NCBI GenBank assembly: GCA_902524795.1
Contig: CABZEU010000001.1
Coordinates: 92,916 to 147,814 of the forward strand
Direction of reading: 5' to 3'
Length of the DNA: 54,899 nucleotides
Source: an uncultured Pelagibacteraceae bacterium
Lineage (GTDB): Bacteria; Pseudomonadota; Alphaproteobacteria; Pelagibacterales; AG-422-B15
The position numbers and the translations under genes were made by a program. The notes beneath the pieces are model-generated. The model was not told the origin of the DNA. It was given only the letters and a program-made list of their open reading frames with translations, and searched no databases. Positions within the stretch are counted from its first letter, which is position 1. Each line of letters opens with the position of its first letter. Shown here piece by piece: positions 1 to 10,936 of this stretch.

Positions 1-955
1 AAATAATTCTTTCATTATCTTATTTAGGATCTATTACTCAATAGCTTTACTATTTGTTCTCACAATTTTAACTTCATTAGTTTTGAATCAAAATGTTTAC
101 TACAAACAAACTAAAGTACTATATCCAAATAATAATTCTAAAAATGAAAACTTTGATCAAACTTTAGATAAACTTTATGCTGCTAAGATTACTGAAGAAA
201 TTTATGTAAGCAAAGATGTTAATTTAGATTCGATCCTAGAAACAAATTTAGTACCAAATATCATTATATCTAAATTACCATCCAATATAAAAACAATTAA
301 ATCAACGGAAATAAGAAAAACTCTTTTTATAAAAATAGCCTTGCCTATAATAATTAAAGAAAATGAAAAGCTAGTACTCATAAATAATAAAATTAGAAAT
401 CTAGCAGATAAAATTGACTTTATCTCCCGTAGTGATGCTAAGTGGTTGTCCAGTATAATGAAAGAATACAAATTAAAAGAATACTCTATTGAAAAATTAC
501 TACAGAAAGTTGACAAAATTCCAGTTTCACTGGCCCTTGCTCAAGCGGCCATAGAGAGTGGATGGGGAACTTCTCGTTTTGCTATCGAGGGAAATGCTTT
601 ATTTGGACAATATATTTGGGATCAAAATAAGGATGGGATTGTTCCTGAAAATAGGGATTTAGGTGAAAATTACAAAATTAAAACATTTAATACGCTAAGT
701 GACTCTGTTTCATCATATATGAAAAATTTAAACACTAATCATCATTATTCAGAGTTCAGATTAAATAGATATATTTTGAGAAACAATAATCTTCCTTTAA
801 ATGGGATTACACTGTCAGATTATTTATATAACTATTCAATTGAAGATAATTATTCAGAGAAAATAAAGAACATAATCAAAACAAACAAATTTGAAGACTT
901 TGAGTATTTAAAAATAGAAGATCAATATAAACTCAAATTTATTGAAATCATTTAA
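1..955 (+). CDS. Bax-like / mannosyl-glycoprotein endo-beta-N-acetylglucosaminidase family protein, 5'-truncated by window edge
   Basis: Frame stays open upstream of the listed TTG start to base 2, encoding a hydrophobic stretch (FIILFRIYYSIALLFVLTILTSLVL) typical of a signal/TM anchor. Glucosaminidase motif PVSLALAQAAIESGWGTSRFAIEGNALFGQY. Confidence 0.85.
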   Translation, partial: NNSFIILFRIYYSIALLFVLTILTSLVLNQNVYYKQTKVLYPNNNSKNENFDQTLDKLYAAKITEEIYVSKDVNLDSILETNLVPNIIISKLPSNIKTIKSTEIRKTLFIKIALPIIIKENEKLVLINNKIRNLADKIDFISRSDAKWLSSIMKEYKLKEYSIEKLLQKVDKIPVSLALAQAAIESGWGTSRFAIEGNALFGQYIWDQNKDGIVPENRDLGENYKIKTFNTLSDSVSSYMKNLNTNHHYSEFRLNRYILRNNNLPLNGITLSDYLYNYSIEDNYSEKIKNIIKTNKFEDFEYLKIEDQYKLKFIEII

Positions 956-2000
956 CCAAGAACTGATATCCAAACCAGTACCAATTATCATCAATCTTTG
1001 AAGTACAGTTTAGTTTGCCTCTTCCAGATAAAAAATCTTCCTCTAATTTTATTTGAAACTTATACGGAGTTATTTTGATTATTTCTTGTGAACTCCAATT
1101 CCCACCAGGATTAGAATAACAATTTAATTCATTATTTTTTAGATTATTAATTAATACGAGTTCAATTATTGGACGCTTATTGTTTTTTAAGAACATATCG
1201 TCAGGACTAAATTGATCTATCTGTAAGGGAAAAGAATTTACAGCAAATTCAAAACGGTCTGGTGTGCCAAAATTTTCGTTAAGAGAAAATCTAGGTAAAT
1301 AGTAAGGACTTTCATAACTTGAAATCACACCCGAATGCTGACCAAACGCATGGCTAATATTGAGTTCTTTTAAAAGTTCTATAATAGCTAAGCTCGTTTC
1401 ACCATACGGATATGCGAAAAGCTTAGGTACAAATCCAATATTCTTCATAAAGCTTTTATGTGAATTTAGTAAGTCTTCCTTGACATACTTCTTACTGTTT
1501 AATGGCATATGAAGGTGAGTAGAAGTATGTTGACCAATAGATCCCCCTTCTTTAATAAATTCCTTTATTTGAGACCAACTCATATACCCTGCGGTATTTA
1601 TATCTATAATATCTGTTGAAACAAATAGAGTGACAGGTATTTTGTATTTTTTAAATATTGGCCAGGCATATTCGAAAAAAGACAAGTAAGCATCATCAAC
1701 TGAAAAAGCTATACTTTTCTTATTAAACTTTTCGTCATTTTCTAATTTACTTATAATTTCCTCTAAACTTATTACATCAATATTATTTTCAATTATATAT
1801 TTTATATGGGTCTGAAACTGTTCCTTCGTAACACTTGTTGTTGGATATCTATCTTCACCAAATCTATGATACATAAAAGTTGATACTCCCATTTCATTTT
1901 CTGCAAAGGAAAAACTAGGAATACCTATAAAGATAATTATAAGGAATAATTTAATCAGGTATTTAGGAAAAAATAACAGAAACTTATTCATCAAATTCAT
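948..2000 (-). CDS. Polysaccharide deacetylase (NodB-type) family protein
   Basis: STFMYHRFG start, FSVDDAY (DD motif), GQHTSTHLHM (HxxxH metal motif), N-terminal hydrophobic signal. Confidence 0.85.
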   Translation of the reverse strand: MNLMNKFLLFFPKYLIKLFLIIIFIGIPSFSFAENEMGVSTFMYHRFGEDRYPTTSVTKEQFQTHIKYIIENNIDVISLEEIISKLENDEKFNKKSIAFSVDDAYLSFFEYAWPIFKKYKIPVTLFVSTDIIDINTAGYMSWSQIKEFIKEGGSIGQHTSTHLHMPLNSKKYVKEDLLNSHKSFMKNIGFVPKLFAYPYGETSLAIIELLKELNISHAFGQHSGVISSYESPYYLPRFSLNENFGTPDRFEFAVNSFPLQIDQFSPDDMFLKNNKRPIIELVLINNLKNNELNCYSNPGGNWSSQEIIKITPYKFQIKLEEDFLSGRGKLNCTSKIDDNWYWFGYQFLVK

Positions 2001-2032
2001 TTTTTAATCTATATGGTTAAAATATCAACTAT

Positions 2033-2659
2033 ATGTTTCTTTTTTTAGACTTCACAACTGATATGTCATTGACTTTAATTGGAAGACATTACTTTCTAAG
2101 TAAAAAGATTAGATCTAATAAAAATATTTCAGAAATTCTGGTAATTGAAATAGAGAAAATTTTTAATAAAGCAAAAATAAATATAAAAAAACTTGATACA
2201 ATTTTTGTTATTACAGGACCCGGTAGTTTTACTGGAATAAGATCTGCTTTAACCTTTGCAAAAACAATTCAGCTTACCAACAATACTGACGTAAGAGGAA
2301 TCTCAAAATTTGAGTATTTGAATTTAGTTGCTAACGATGAGTGCTTATTTGATTTAAGGACTATACTAATCTTTCATAGAAAAATGCAATTTTTCTCTCA
2401 AAATTTTAAAGGTAATTTATGTATTTCAAAACCTAAAATAATGAATTTTGAAGGAAATAATAAAATATTTAACAAAAGAACAAGTATTATTTGTGATAAC
2501 AATATATTAATGAGCTTTATTGACAAAAAATATTTTGAATTAATTAATCAGAATATACACTTTATCGATTATAATAATGAAAAATTAAAGATGTTAATAA
2601 ACAAAAAAAATAAACTTACAAATGATCCGAGACCAGTTTATATCAGTAGTAACTATTAA
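2033..2659 (+). CDS. tsaB: tRNA threonylcarbamoyladenosine biosynthesis protein TsaB
   Basis: FLDFTTD..., ITGPGSFTGIRSALTFAKTI motif; position upstream of fur/miaB. Confidence 0.8.
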   Translation: MFLFLDFTTDMSLTLIGRHYFLSKKIRSNKNISEILVIEIEKIFNKAKINIKKLDTIFVITGPGSFTGIRSALTFAKTIQLTNNTDVRGISKFEYLNLVANDECLFDLRTILIFHRKMQFFSQNFKGNLCISKPKIMNFEGNNKIFNKRTSIICDNNILMSFIDKKYFELINQNIHFIDYNNEKLKMLINKKNKLTNDPRPVYISSNY

Positions 2660-2671
2660 AATTTATTTCTT

Positions 2672-3091
2672 ATGATAGACGTAAAAAAAATGTGCAGTGA
2701 AAAAGGTTTAAGAATGACCGAGCAGAGAAATACTATAGCTGATGTCATAACCGAGATGAGCATAGAAGGACACCCTGATGTAAATGAAATTTTTTTAAGT
2801 GCGAATAAAAAGGATAAAAATATCAGTATTGCGACTGTTTATAGGACAGTTAAACTATTTGAAGAATATGGTGCAATTGAAAAACTAGAATTCAAAGATG
2901 GCAGATCACGCTATGAGGCAATTGAAGAAGCGCATCATGACCATCTAATTGACATAGAAACTGGTGAAATACATGAATTCACAAATGACGAAATAGAAAA
3001 TATACAGACTAGAGTTGCTAGTGAGCTCGGATTCAAACTTATTGATCATCGTTTAGAGCTTTATGGAGTTAAGAAAAAAAATAAAAATTGA
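2672..3091 (+). CDS. fur: Fur family transcriptional regulator (Fur/Mur type)
   Basis: GLRMTEQRNTIADVI, ISIATVYRTVKLFEEYGAIEK, HHDHLIDIETGEIHEF. Confidence 0.9.
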   Translation: MIDVKKMCSEKGLRMTEQRNTIADVITEMSIEGHPDVNEIFLSANKKDKNISIATVYRTVKLFEEYGAIEKLEFKDGRSRYEAIEEAHHDHLIDIETGEIHEFTNDEIENIQTRVASELGFKLIDHRLELYGVKKKNKN

Positions 3092-3868
3092 ATGTCAATC
3101 ATAAGACTTATTTATACGCTGCTATTACTATCATTTTTTATAATCATATCAATTCCGATACAAATTTTACTAAATTTATTCGCTTATAAATTTAAGAATA
3201 TTTACGCAATATATTTTTATAAAATAATTAAACTTATTACTGGGCTTAAAATTACTTATGACAAGAAAAATCATAACCGCAAAAAAAAAGGAACTCTCTA
3301 TGTAGCAAACCATGTCTCATGGTTTGATATTATCTGCTTAGGTACATTACTTAATGCAAGATTTATTGCAAAAAAAGAGGTTTCTAAAATGGGAATATTT
3401 GGTTTTTTAGCAAAGCTTAGTAATACTTTTTTTATTGATAATTCTAATAAAAATAAAATTAGTGAATACAATTACATAATTAATCAAAAATTAAGCCTTG
3501 GTGAAAATTTTATAATCTTTCCTGAAGGAACGACCTCTGATGGAAATGGAATTAAGCAATTTAAATCATCAATGTTAGAATGTGCGTTTGATGAAAAAAA
3601 TATAATACATATTCAGCCTATTTCTATTTGCTATTCAAGAAAAAATAACTTACCAATGGGACTCTTTTTAAGAAGGCACATTTCTTGGGTAGGTGATACT
3701 TCAATGGTAGATGCAATGATTAATTTTTTAAGCTCTGGGCCTGTTACAGTTGAGCTAGTATTTCACAATGAGCTTAATGCAAGTGACTTTAATAATAGAA
3801 AAGATTTGACCAATTATTGTGAAAATCAGATACTTCATGGCATAAATCAAACTCTCAAAATTAGCTAA
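3092..3868 (+). CDS. 1-acyl-sn-glycerol-3-phosphate acyltransferase (PlsC-like)
   Basis: NHVSWFD (HX4D) and FPEGTTSDG motifs, N-terminal TM. Confidence 0.85.
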   Translation: MSIIRLIYTLLLLSFFIIISIPIQILLNLFAYKFKNIYAIYFYKIIKLITGLKITYDKKNHNRKKKGTLYVANHVSWFDIICLGTLLNARFIAKKEVSKMGIFGFLAKLSNTFFIDNSNKNKISEYNYIINQKLSLGENFIIFPEGTTSDGNGIKQFKSSMLECAFDEKNIIHIQPISICYSRKNNLPMGLFLRRHISWVGDTSMVDAMINFLSSGPVTVELVFHNELNASDFNNRKDLTNYCENQILHGINQTLKIS

Positions 3869-3869
3869 A

Positions 3870-5177
3870 ATGCAAAACCGTTCATTTTATGTAAAATCTT
3901 ATGGCTGTCAGATGAATGTTTATGATAGTCAAAAAATAACTTCAATACTTGAGAGCAAAGGACTAAAAAATAAATTAGACCCTAAATCAGCTGATTTAGT
4001 AATTTTTAACACATGTAATATTCGTGAAAAGGCAGCACATAAATTATACTCAGATATAGGAAGAGTAAATAAACTGGGATTAAAAAAAACAATAGCAGTC
4101 ATTGGATGTGTAGCTCAAGCTGAAAACTCTGAAATGTTTCGAAAAAATCAATCAATCGATATAGTCCTTGGACCACAAAGCTATCATCTCCTTCCTAAAA
4201 TGCTGGATGATTTAGAAAATAGTTTCAAACAAATTAACACTGACTTTATAGTGAATGAAAAGTTCGATTATTTGTCTGAGCAAATGAGACCGCAAGGAGT
4301 GTCTTCAATGGTAACAATCCAGGAAGGATGTGATAAATTTTGTTCTTTCTGTGTTGTTCCTTACACAAGAGGCCCTGAATATTCTCGGTCCATTAAATCC
4401 ATTAACGATGAAGTAAAATTACTATCTCAAAAGGGAGCAAAAGAGATTGTATTACTCGGTCAGAACGTTAATGCATATAATGACAAATCAAATAATAAAA
4501 ATGTCAAACTGTCAGATTTGATCAGAGCAATTAGCGAATTTGATAGTGTTAAAAGAATAAGATATACAACATCTCATCCAATTAATATGGATGAAGAATT
4601 AATTCAAGAACACAAAAATAATGCGAAGCTGATGCCATTTTTACATTTACCTGTTCAATCTGGTTCAGAATCAATTTTAAAAAAAATGAATAGAAAATAT
4701 GATCCTGATTTTTATCGAAGAACTATCGATAGATTAAAGAAAGCAAAACCAGATATAGAAATATCATCAGATTTTATTGTTGGGTACCCGGGTGAGACAG
4801 ATCAAGATTTTAATGATACATTGAAACTTATTGATGACATAGAGTTTACCCAATCTTATTCATTTATTTATAGTTCAAGACCTGGAACTAAGTCATCGAC
4901 AGAAGCCGACTACACTCCCATTTCAGTGAAAAAAGAGAGACTCCTGGTGTTACAAGAAAAATTAAAAAAAATTCAATATTCCTTTAATAATGAGTTTTGT
5001 AATAAAACTGTAAAAGTATTGATTGAGAATCAAAGTTCAAGTAATCCTGAGTATTTCTTTGGAAGAACGCCATTCATGCAATCTGTTTATATCAAGTCCA
5101 ATGATCTAGTGCCAGGTCATGAAAAAGATATTGATATTACATCTTGCAACCACAAGAGTTTATATGGTACTTGTTAA
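3870..5177 (+). CDS. miaB: tRNA-2-methylthio-N6-dimethylallyladenosine synthase MiaB
   Basis: YGCQMNVYDSQ, radical SAM CDKFCSFCVVPYTRGPE, C-terminal TRAM region. Confidence 0.95.
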   Translation: MQNRSFYVKSYGCQMNVYDSQKITSILESKGLKNKLDPKSADLVIFNTCNIREKAAHKLYSDIGRVNKLGLKKTIAVIGCVAQAENSEMFRKNQSIDIVLGPQSYHLLPKMLDDLENSFKQINTDFIVNEKFDYLSEQMRPQGVSSMVTIQEGCDKFCSFCVVPYTRGPEYSRSIKSINDEVKLLSQKGAKEIVLLGQNVNAYNDKSNNKNVKLSDLIRAISEFDSVKRIRYTTSHPINMDEELIQEHKNNAKLMPFLHLPVQSGSESILKKMNRKYDPDFYRRTIDRLKKAKPDIEISSDFIVGYPGETDQDFNDTLKLIDDIEFTQSYSFIYSSRPGTKSSTEADYTPISVKKERLLVLQEKLKKIQYSFNNEFCNKTVKVLIENQSSSNPEYFFGRTPFMQSVYIKSNDLVPGHEKDIDITSCNHKSLYGTC

Positions 5178-5197
5178 AAATTGATTAGCTGCTTAAT

Positions 5198-6217
5198 TTG
5201 AAAAATAAACAAATAAAATCCATATCCGAAAATCAAAAGGATCTGACATCAGGGTCTTCTATAATAAATATTGATAACTTAGATGTTGTAGAGATATTTG
5301 GAGTTAATAATAAAAATTTAAACTTTTTTGAAGATCACCTTCCCATTAAGGTCTTTCAAAAAGGAAATCAACTAAATATTCAAGGTGCAAAAAAATACAG
5401 AAATATTTTGCGAAATGCAATTTTAAAAACACAACATGATTTAAAATCTAACAGAAAAGGAAACGATATTAATTTAATGCAGGAGAATCTAAAAATGCAA
5501 TCTTTATATGAAAACGACAAAATAAGTAACTTGACTGTTACCAAGACAGCAAAACTTGATGTCATTGGTAAAAGTAAAATGCAAAACCATTATTTAGATA
5601 TTCTTCAGAAAAAGAAAATTATCTTTGCGATTGGTCCAGCCGGAACAGGTAAAACATTTTTAGCAGTTGCTGCAGCAGTTTCACAATTATTAGATAATAA
5701 ATTTGATAGAATCATTCTATCTAGACCAGCAGTAGAAGCTGGGGAAAAACTTGGTTTCTTACCCGGCGATTTGAAAGAAAAGGTAGATCCTTATTTAAGA
5801 CCTTTATATGACAGTCTTTATGATCTTATGCCGTCAGATATAGCCTTAAGGAAAATCGAATCTGCTGAAATTGAAATTGCTCCCTTAGCTTTTATGAGAG
5901 GTAGGACATTAAATAATTCCTTTGTAATTTTAGATGAAGCCCAGAACGCAACTCATACGCAAATAAAAATGTTCCTAACAAGGTGTGGTAAAAATTCTAG
6001 AATGGTCGTTACAGGCGATCCATCTCAAATAGACCTGAATAGAAAAAGTGATTCAGGGTTATTAAAATCAGTTAAAATTTTAGAAAAAATTGATAATATT
6101 GAAGTTGTTGAGCTTGGCTCAAAAGATATTGTTAGAGATGAAATGGTCACAAAAATTATTAATGCATATGATTCATACGATGACCAAATAAAAGATCTTT
6201 TTGATAAATCATCTTAA
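5198..6217 (+). CDS. PhoH family ATPase
   Basis: AIGPAGTGKTFLAVAAAV Walker A, SRPAVEAGEKLGFLPGDLKEKVDPYLRPLYD, VILDEAQNAT. Confidence 0.92.
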   Translation: MKNKQIKSISENQKDLTSGSSIINIDNLDVVEIFGVNNKNLNFFEDHLPIKVFQKGNQLNIQGAKKYRNILRNAILKTQHDLKSNRKGNDINLMQENLKMQSLYENDKISNLTVTKTAKLDVIGKSKMQNHYLDILQKKKIIFAIGPAGTGKTFLAVAAAVSQLLDNKFDRIILSRPAVEAGEKLGFLPGDLKEKVDPYLRPLYDSLYDLMPSDIALRKIESAEIEIAPLAFMRGRTLNNSFVILDEAQNATHTQIKMFLTRCGKNSRMVVTGDPSQIDLNRKSDSGLLKSVKILEKIDNIEVVELGSKDIVRDEMVTKIINAYDSYDDQIKDLFDKSS

Positions 6218-6222
6218 CCTTA

Positions 6223-6672
6223 ATGGTGGAAATTAGTTATAATATAAAAAGTCCAGAGTGGAATAAAAATTTGCCTTCCTATAAAAAATGTATCTCTAAT
6301 TCTGTTAACCAGACATTTAAAATAATAAAATTTTCTTCTAATAATGAAGTCTCTATTAGTTTTCTTCTTACATCAAATAGTGAGATAAAACTTTTAAACC
6401 ATAGATATAGAAATAAAAATAAACCTACAAATGTTTTATCATTTCCAATGAATGAAAAGATTGAAAATAAAAATTATTTGGGGGATGTAGTCATCGCTTG
6501 TGAAAAAATCATTGATGAATCTTATGAGCAAAATATAAAAAAATATAAATATTTATCAAAAATCACCATACATGGTGTACTCCACTTATTAGGATATAAA
6601 CATGATACTGACAGCCAATTTAATAAAATGAATTCAATTGAAAAAAATATAATTGAAGAAATTTATAAATAA
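6223..6672 (+). CDS. ybeY: Endoribonuclease YbeY
   Basis: TNVLSFPM, HGVLHLLGYKHD; follows phoH. Confidence 0.9.
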   Translation: MVEISYNIKSPEWNKNLPSYKKCISNSVNQTFKIIKFSSNNEVSISFLLTSNSEIKLLNHRYRNKNKPTNVLSFPMNEKIENKNYLGDVVIACEKIIDESYEQNIKKYKYLSKITIHGVLHLLGYKHDTDSQFNKMNSIEKNIIEEIYK

Positions 6673-6674
6673 AT

Positions 6675-7505
6675 ATGCTTAAAAGCTTAATAAATAGATT
6701 ATTTCCGAGTAAAAACAAGAATGGCGAATCTCTAAAGGAAAGTATTGAAACAGTTCTAGAGTCTTCTCAAAAAGGCACTGAAAGTATCTCAAAGCAAGAG
6801 AGATTGATGCTTTTAAATATTCTAAAAATTGATGAAATAAGAACGATAGACATCATGATCCCGAGAGCTGATATTGGAGCAGTAGAAGTTAATGATAGCT
6901 TTGAAAAAGTATTAGAAATATTTATCAAAGAGTCTCATTCCAGAGTTCCAGTATATGAACATAATTTAGATAATATCGTTGGGATGATTCATATAAAAGA
7001 CTTAGTTAAATATCAAAATGAGGGCCGAAAAGAAAGTAAATTTTTGGATATTATTAAAAGAGAAGTTTTGGAAATTCCACCCTCAATGCCAGTTTTAGAT
7101 CTTCTATTAAAAATGCAAATCACACGACTACACATGGGAATAGTAATTGACGAGTATGGTTGTACAGATGGCTTAGTTACGATTGAGGATGTAATAGAGG
7201 AAGTAATTGGAGAAATTGAAGATGAACATGATGAGAAAAATTTGCCAATGTTAATCAAAACTTCCACCAATACAATTGAAGCAAGTGCAAGAGTTGAAAT
7301 AGATGAACTGCAAAAAATAACAAACATAAATTTCTTATCGAACGAAAACAGTGATGATATTGATACTTTAGGAGGTTTAATTTTTTCCATAGCTGGGCGA
7401 GTTCCTCAAAGAGGCGAAATTATTAAACATAGTTCAGGTGTGACCTTCGAAATCAATGATGCTGATCCGATGAAAATAAAATCAGTTAAAATAAAAATCA
7501 TATAA
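6675..7505 (+). CDS. HlyC/CorC-family CBS-domain transporter-associated protein
   Basis: CBS pair (DIMIPRADIGAV..., HMGIVIDEYGCTDGLVTIEDVIEEVIGEI), CorC_HlyC C-terminal domain. Confidence 0.9.
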   Translation: MLKSLINRLFPSKNKNGESLKESIETVLESSQKGTESISKQERLMLLNILKIDEIRTIDIMIPRADIGAVEVNDSFEKVLEIFIKESHSRVPVYEHNLDNIVGMIHIKDLVKYQNEGRKESKFLDIIKREVLEIPPSMPVLDLLLKMQITRLHMGIVIDEYGCTDGLVTIEDVIEEVIGEIEDEHDEKNLPMLIKTSTNTIEASARVEIDELQKITNINFLSNENSDDIDTLGGLIFSIAGRVPQRGEIIKHSSGVTFEINDADPMKIKSVKIKII

Positions 7506-7511
7506 TATTAT

Positions 7512-8957
7512 ATGTACTCAAAAGTTTTTTTTAATAATAAAAAACTTATGATTTATTCTACCTCGTTCTTGCTTGGGATACTTTTATCTTTTAGCTTTGA
7601 GCCATTTAAATTGCCTTTCATGTCAGTAATTGTCGTAGGTATGTTTTTTTTAGTAAATGATTATATTTATCAAAATTTACAAAATAAGAAGAAAATATTT
7701 TTTCTCACAGGATTACTTTTTGGGTTTGGATTTTTCATATCTAGTATTAATTGGATTTCAAATTCAATTTTACAGTTTAATGCAAATTTATATTACTTAA
7801 TACCGGTACCACTTTTAATACTGCCACTTATCTTGTCACTATTTTATGCACTTATGCAATTTATTAATTATCTTTCTTGGTCTCGGTCCACCTCACGTAT
7901 TTTTTATTTTACGGCTAATTGGGTAATTTTTGAATTATTAAGAAGCTATATGTTTACGGGATTTCCATGGAATCTAATTGCTTATAGTTGGTCATGGTCC
8001 ATATATTTCATGCAATCTTTATCTGTGTTTGGTGTCTTTGGTCTTAGCCTAATTACTGTTTTCTGCGCAACTTGTTTTTTTTCTTTCAGGATAAAAAAAA
8101 ATAATATTATATTCCCTTTAATTGCTACTTTAGTATTACTGACAACATTTCTATTTGGGTATAATCGAGTAAGTAACTATGAGGTAATAAATTCTGGTGA
8201 TAGCTTGAGAATTGTTCACACTGATTTTAATCAGGATGAAAAGTGGGAAAAGGAGTCACACAAGAAGATTGCCGAGATGGGCTCAAAAGACTTAATTACA
8301 ATTTTTCCAGAGACTGCGTTTGGAATGGACGGTATAGGCCCATCAAATTGGTTCATTGGCCATATTCGTAATGAAGCAGGAATTTATTACAATTCATTAT
8401 CTTTTAATGGTCACCAATACGACAAAATTAAACTAGTACCCTTTGGCGAGAAAATACCATTCTCAAATTTTCTAAAAATATTTTTTCCAAAAAACTCTTT
8501 ATTATTAAATTCAATGAAGAGTGGTGATAATGATCAATCATTTGAAAAAAAAATTACTCCACTCATATGTTATGAGGCTGTATTCCCTAATTTTGTTCGA
8601 AATAAAATTAATAATGAAACTGAATTACTAGTAAATATTACTAATGATGCATGGTTTGGTACTTTTAGTGGTCCAAAGCAACACTTTGTGCATGTCTTAT
8701 ATAGATCAGTTGAATTGGGACTACCTCTTGCGAGATCATCTAATATGGGTATATCTGCATTAATAAACCCTATTGGCCTTGTAGATAGAATGGCTAGTTC
8801 AGATAAAATTGCCTTTATTGATGCAGAAATACCAAAAAAAATTGATACGACTATTTATCGGCAGTACGGTGAATTAATGGTGTATTTTTTAATAGTTTTA
8901 TTTTTTATTATTGGCTATGCTATCGATCAATTATTTTTGAGGAAAAAAAATGACTAA
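7512..8957 (+). CDS. lnt: Apolipoprotein N-acyltransferase
   Basis: Multi-TM N-terminus plus nitrilase-like domain ([25 protein letters not shown]). Confidence 0.92.
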   Translation: MYSKVFFNNKKLMIYSTSFLLGILLSFSFEPFKLPFMSVIVVGMFFLVNDYIYQNLQNKKKIFFLTGLLFGFGFFISSINWISNSILQFNANLYYLIPVPLLILPLILSLFYALMQFINYLSWSRSTSRIFYFTANWVIFELLRSYMFTGFPWNLIAYSWSWSIYFMQSLSVFGVFGLSLITVFCATCFFSFRIKKNNIIFPLIATLVLLTTFLFGYNRVSNYEVINSGDSLRIVHTDFNQDEKWEKESHKKIAEMGSKDLITIFPETAFGMDGIGPSNWFIGHIRNEAGIYYNSLSFNGHQYDKIKLVPFGEKIPFSNFLKIFFPKNSLLLNSMKSGDNDQSFEKKITPLICYEAVFPNFVRNKINNETELLVNITNDAWFGTFSGPKQHFVHVLYRSVELGLPLARSSNMGISALINPIGLVDRMASSDKIAFIDAEIPKKIDTTIYRQYGELMVYFLIVLFFIIGYAIDQLFLRKKND

Positions 8958-10107
8958 AGAATATTTATTTACAAGTGAGTCCGTGTCGGAAGGCCATCCT
9001 GATAAAGTGTGTGATATCATTTCAGATTCAATAGTTGATGATTTTTTATCACAAGAAAATCCGGAGAATGCTAGGGTAGCAATGGAAACATTGGTTACTA
9101 CTAACAAAGTAGTTATTGCTGGGGAAGTTCGTGGCCCTGAAGGCTACAATTGTAACTATGAAGAGTTAGCAAGAAATGCAGTAAAAGACATTGGATATGA
9201 GCAAGATGGATTTCATTGGAAAAACTTGTCTTTTGATTCTTCAGGAGTTCATAGTCAATCTGCAGATATAGCAATGGGTGTTGATGCATCCGGGAATAAA
9301 GATCAAGGTGCGGGAGATCAAGGAATAATGTTTGGATACGCATGTAAAGAAACACCATCTTTAATGCCAGCTCCAATATATTATTCTCATAAGATACTTG
9401 AGTTAATGGCATCAGAGCGAAAATCTGGAAACACCATTGGAATACAGCCTGATTCTAAAAGCCAGGTTACGTTAAAATATAAAAATGGCGAGCCTGAAAT
9501 TTGTACTAAAATAGTTGTTTCTACTCAACATGATGCTGAACTTGATCAGCAAGCTGTTAGTGATCTGGTAATTCCAATAATTAAAACTGTAATGCCTCAA
9601 GAATGGATAGATAATAATACTGAGATACTAATTAATCCAACTGGAAAGTTTGTGATTGGTGGACCTGATGGTGATACTGGACTAACAGGAAGAAAAATTA
9701 TTGTTGATACTTATGGTGGTGCTGCACCTCATGGTGGAGGAGCTTTCTCTGGAAAAGATCCAACAAAAGTTGATAGATCTGCGGCTTATATTTCAAGATA
9801 TATAGCTAAAAATATAGTTGCAGCTGGATTAGCTGATAAATGTACACTTCAACTTGCATATGCTATTGGCGTTTCTGAACCATTATCAATTTATGTAGAT
9901 ACCCATGGAACATCTCAAATAAAGGATGATGATTTAATAAAAAAAATAACAGATAATATTGATTTATCACCTAGAGGTATAAGAGATCATTTAGGTTTGC
10001 ATAAGCCAATCTATAAAAAAAGTGCTGCATACGGGCATTTTGGTAGAGAACCTATGGCGGATGGCTCTTTCTCTTGGGAAAATTTAGATCTAGCAGAAAA
10101 ATTATAA
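8950..10107 (+). CDS. metK: S-adenosylmethionine synthetase
   Basis: [52 protein letters not shown]. Confidence 0.98.
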   Translation: MTKEYLFTSESVSEGHPDKVCDIISDSIVDDFLSQENPENARVAMETLVTTNKVVIAGEVRGPEGYNCNYEELARNAVKDIGYEQDGFHWKNLSFDSSGVHSQSADIAMGVDASGNKDQGAGDQGIMFGYACKETPSLMPAPIYYSHKILELMASERKSGNTIGIQPDSKSQVTLKYKNGEPEICTKIVVSTQHDAELDQQAVSDLVIPIIKTVMPQEWIDNNTEILINPTGKFVIGGPDGDTGLTGRKIIVDTYGGAAPHGGGAFSGKDPTKVDRSAAYISRYIAKNIVAAGLADKCTLQLAYAIGVSEPLSIYVDTHGTSQIKDDDLIKKITDNIDLSPRGIRDHLGLHKPIYKKSAAYGHFGREPMADGSFSWENLDLAEKL

Positions 10108-10111
10108 TTTA

Positions 10112-10813
10112 TTGTTAGACTTACGATCTAAATTTCCTGATTATTATCAGTATCATGGAAGAAATATTTCTAAGAAGCTTTCATTACTAAACGTAAGAGT
10201 TCTAAATGATCACTATAGCAAATATTCATTAGACAAAAAAATATTAAATTTTTCTTCAACAACAAGCACAGAGCAGCTGTTGCAATCAGCCTTATTTAAA
10301 AAAATAACAATAGAAGTTGGTTTTGGTGATGGTGAACACCTCATTGATAGCGCTCTTAATAACCCTGAAACCTTATTTGTTGGATCAGAGGTATATGTTA
10401 ATGGAGTTGCTAAAGTATTAAAACAAATCCTAGATCAAAATATTAAAAATATTCGTTTATGCGGTATGAATTTTGTATACTTGCTTAATACACTTGATCA
10501 AAATAGCATTGATGAATTGAAAATCATTAATCCTGATCCGTGGCATAAAAAACGTCATTTCAAACGAAGATTAGTCAATTTAGAAAATATTATTAAGATA
10601 AGTGGAATAGTAAAGAATAAATATTCTACCTACATTACAACAGACTCCGAAAGTTACTTTAACTATATCAATGAAATTTTTAGTTCAAATTCAAAGATAC
10701 TCCATTCAAATAAAAATAAGATTTTATTGAAAAATGACAGATTATACGGTGTCTCAAGATACCAAAGAAAAGCTATAAAAAACGGAAAGAAAATATACCA
10801 ACTAACATTCTGA
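10112..10813 (+). CDS. trmB: tRNA (guanine-N7-)-methyltransferase
   Basis: IEVGFGDGEHL, INPDPWHKKRHFKRRLVN. Confidence 0.92.
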   Translation: MLDLRSKFPDYYQYHGRNISKKLSLLNVRVLNDHYSKYSLDKKILNFSSTTSTEQLLQSALFKKITIEVGFGDGEHLIDSALNNPETLFVGSEVYVNGVAKVLKQILDQNIKNIRLCGMNFVYLLNTLDQNSIDELKIINPDPWHKKRHFKRRLVNLENIIKISGIVKNKYSTYITTDSESYFNYINEIFSSNSKILHSNKNKILLKNDRLYGVSRYQRKAIKNGKKIYQLTF

Positions 10814-10890
10814 TATCATTATATATTTAGGTACTTGATTTATGATAATTAGCAGTGTATAGATCTTTCAAAATATAGCTAAACCAAAGC

Positions 10891-10918
10891 AAAAGTGGGT
10901 TAAGCCCACTTTTTTTTT
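10891..10918 (+). terminator. Intrinsic-terminator-like hairpin (aaaagtgggttaagcccacttttttttt) just upstream of nusA
   Basis: Perfect GTGGG/CCCAC stem extended by A/T pairs and followed by a T run; 19-20 nt before the nusA ATG. Confidence 0.75.
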
Positions 10919-10936
10919 ACGCAAAAAGGAACAAAA

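Noticed and set aside
202-516. Antisense ORFs in the track (e.g. 202-516 -, 7013-7390 -, 11944-12411 -, 13749-14042 -, 31692-32072 -, 45598-45981 -) as possible novel genes
   Set aside because: Each lies wholly opposite a confidently assigned core gene; compositions are Ser/Ile/Phe-rich as expected from the reverse strand of AT-rich coding DNA.
8940-8960. SAM riboswitch upstream of metK
   Set aside because: metK overlaps the end of lnt by 8 bp, leaving no room for a riboswitch; no matching structure seen.
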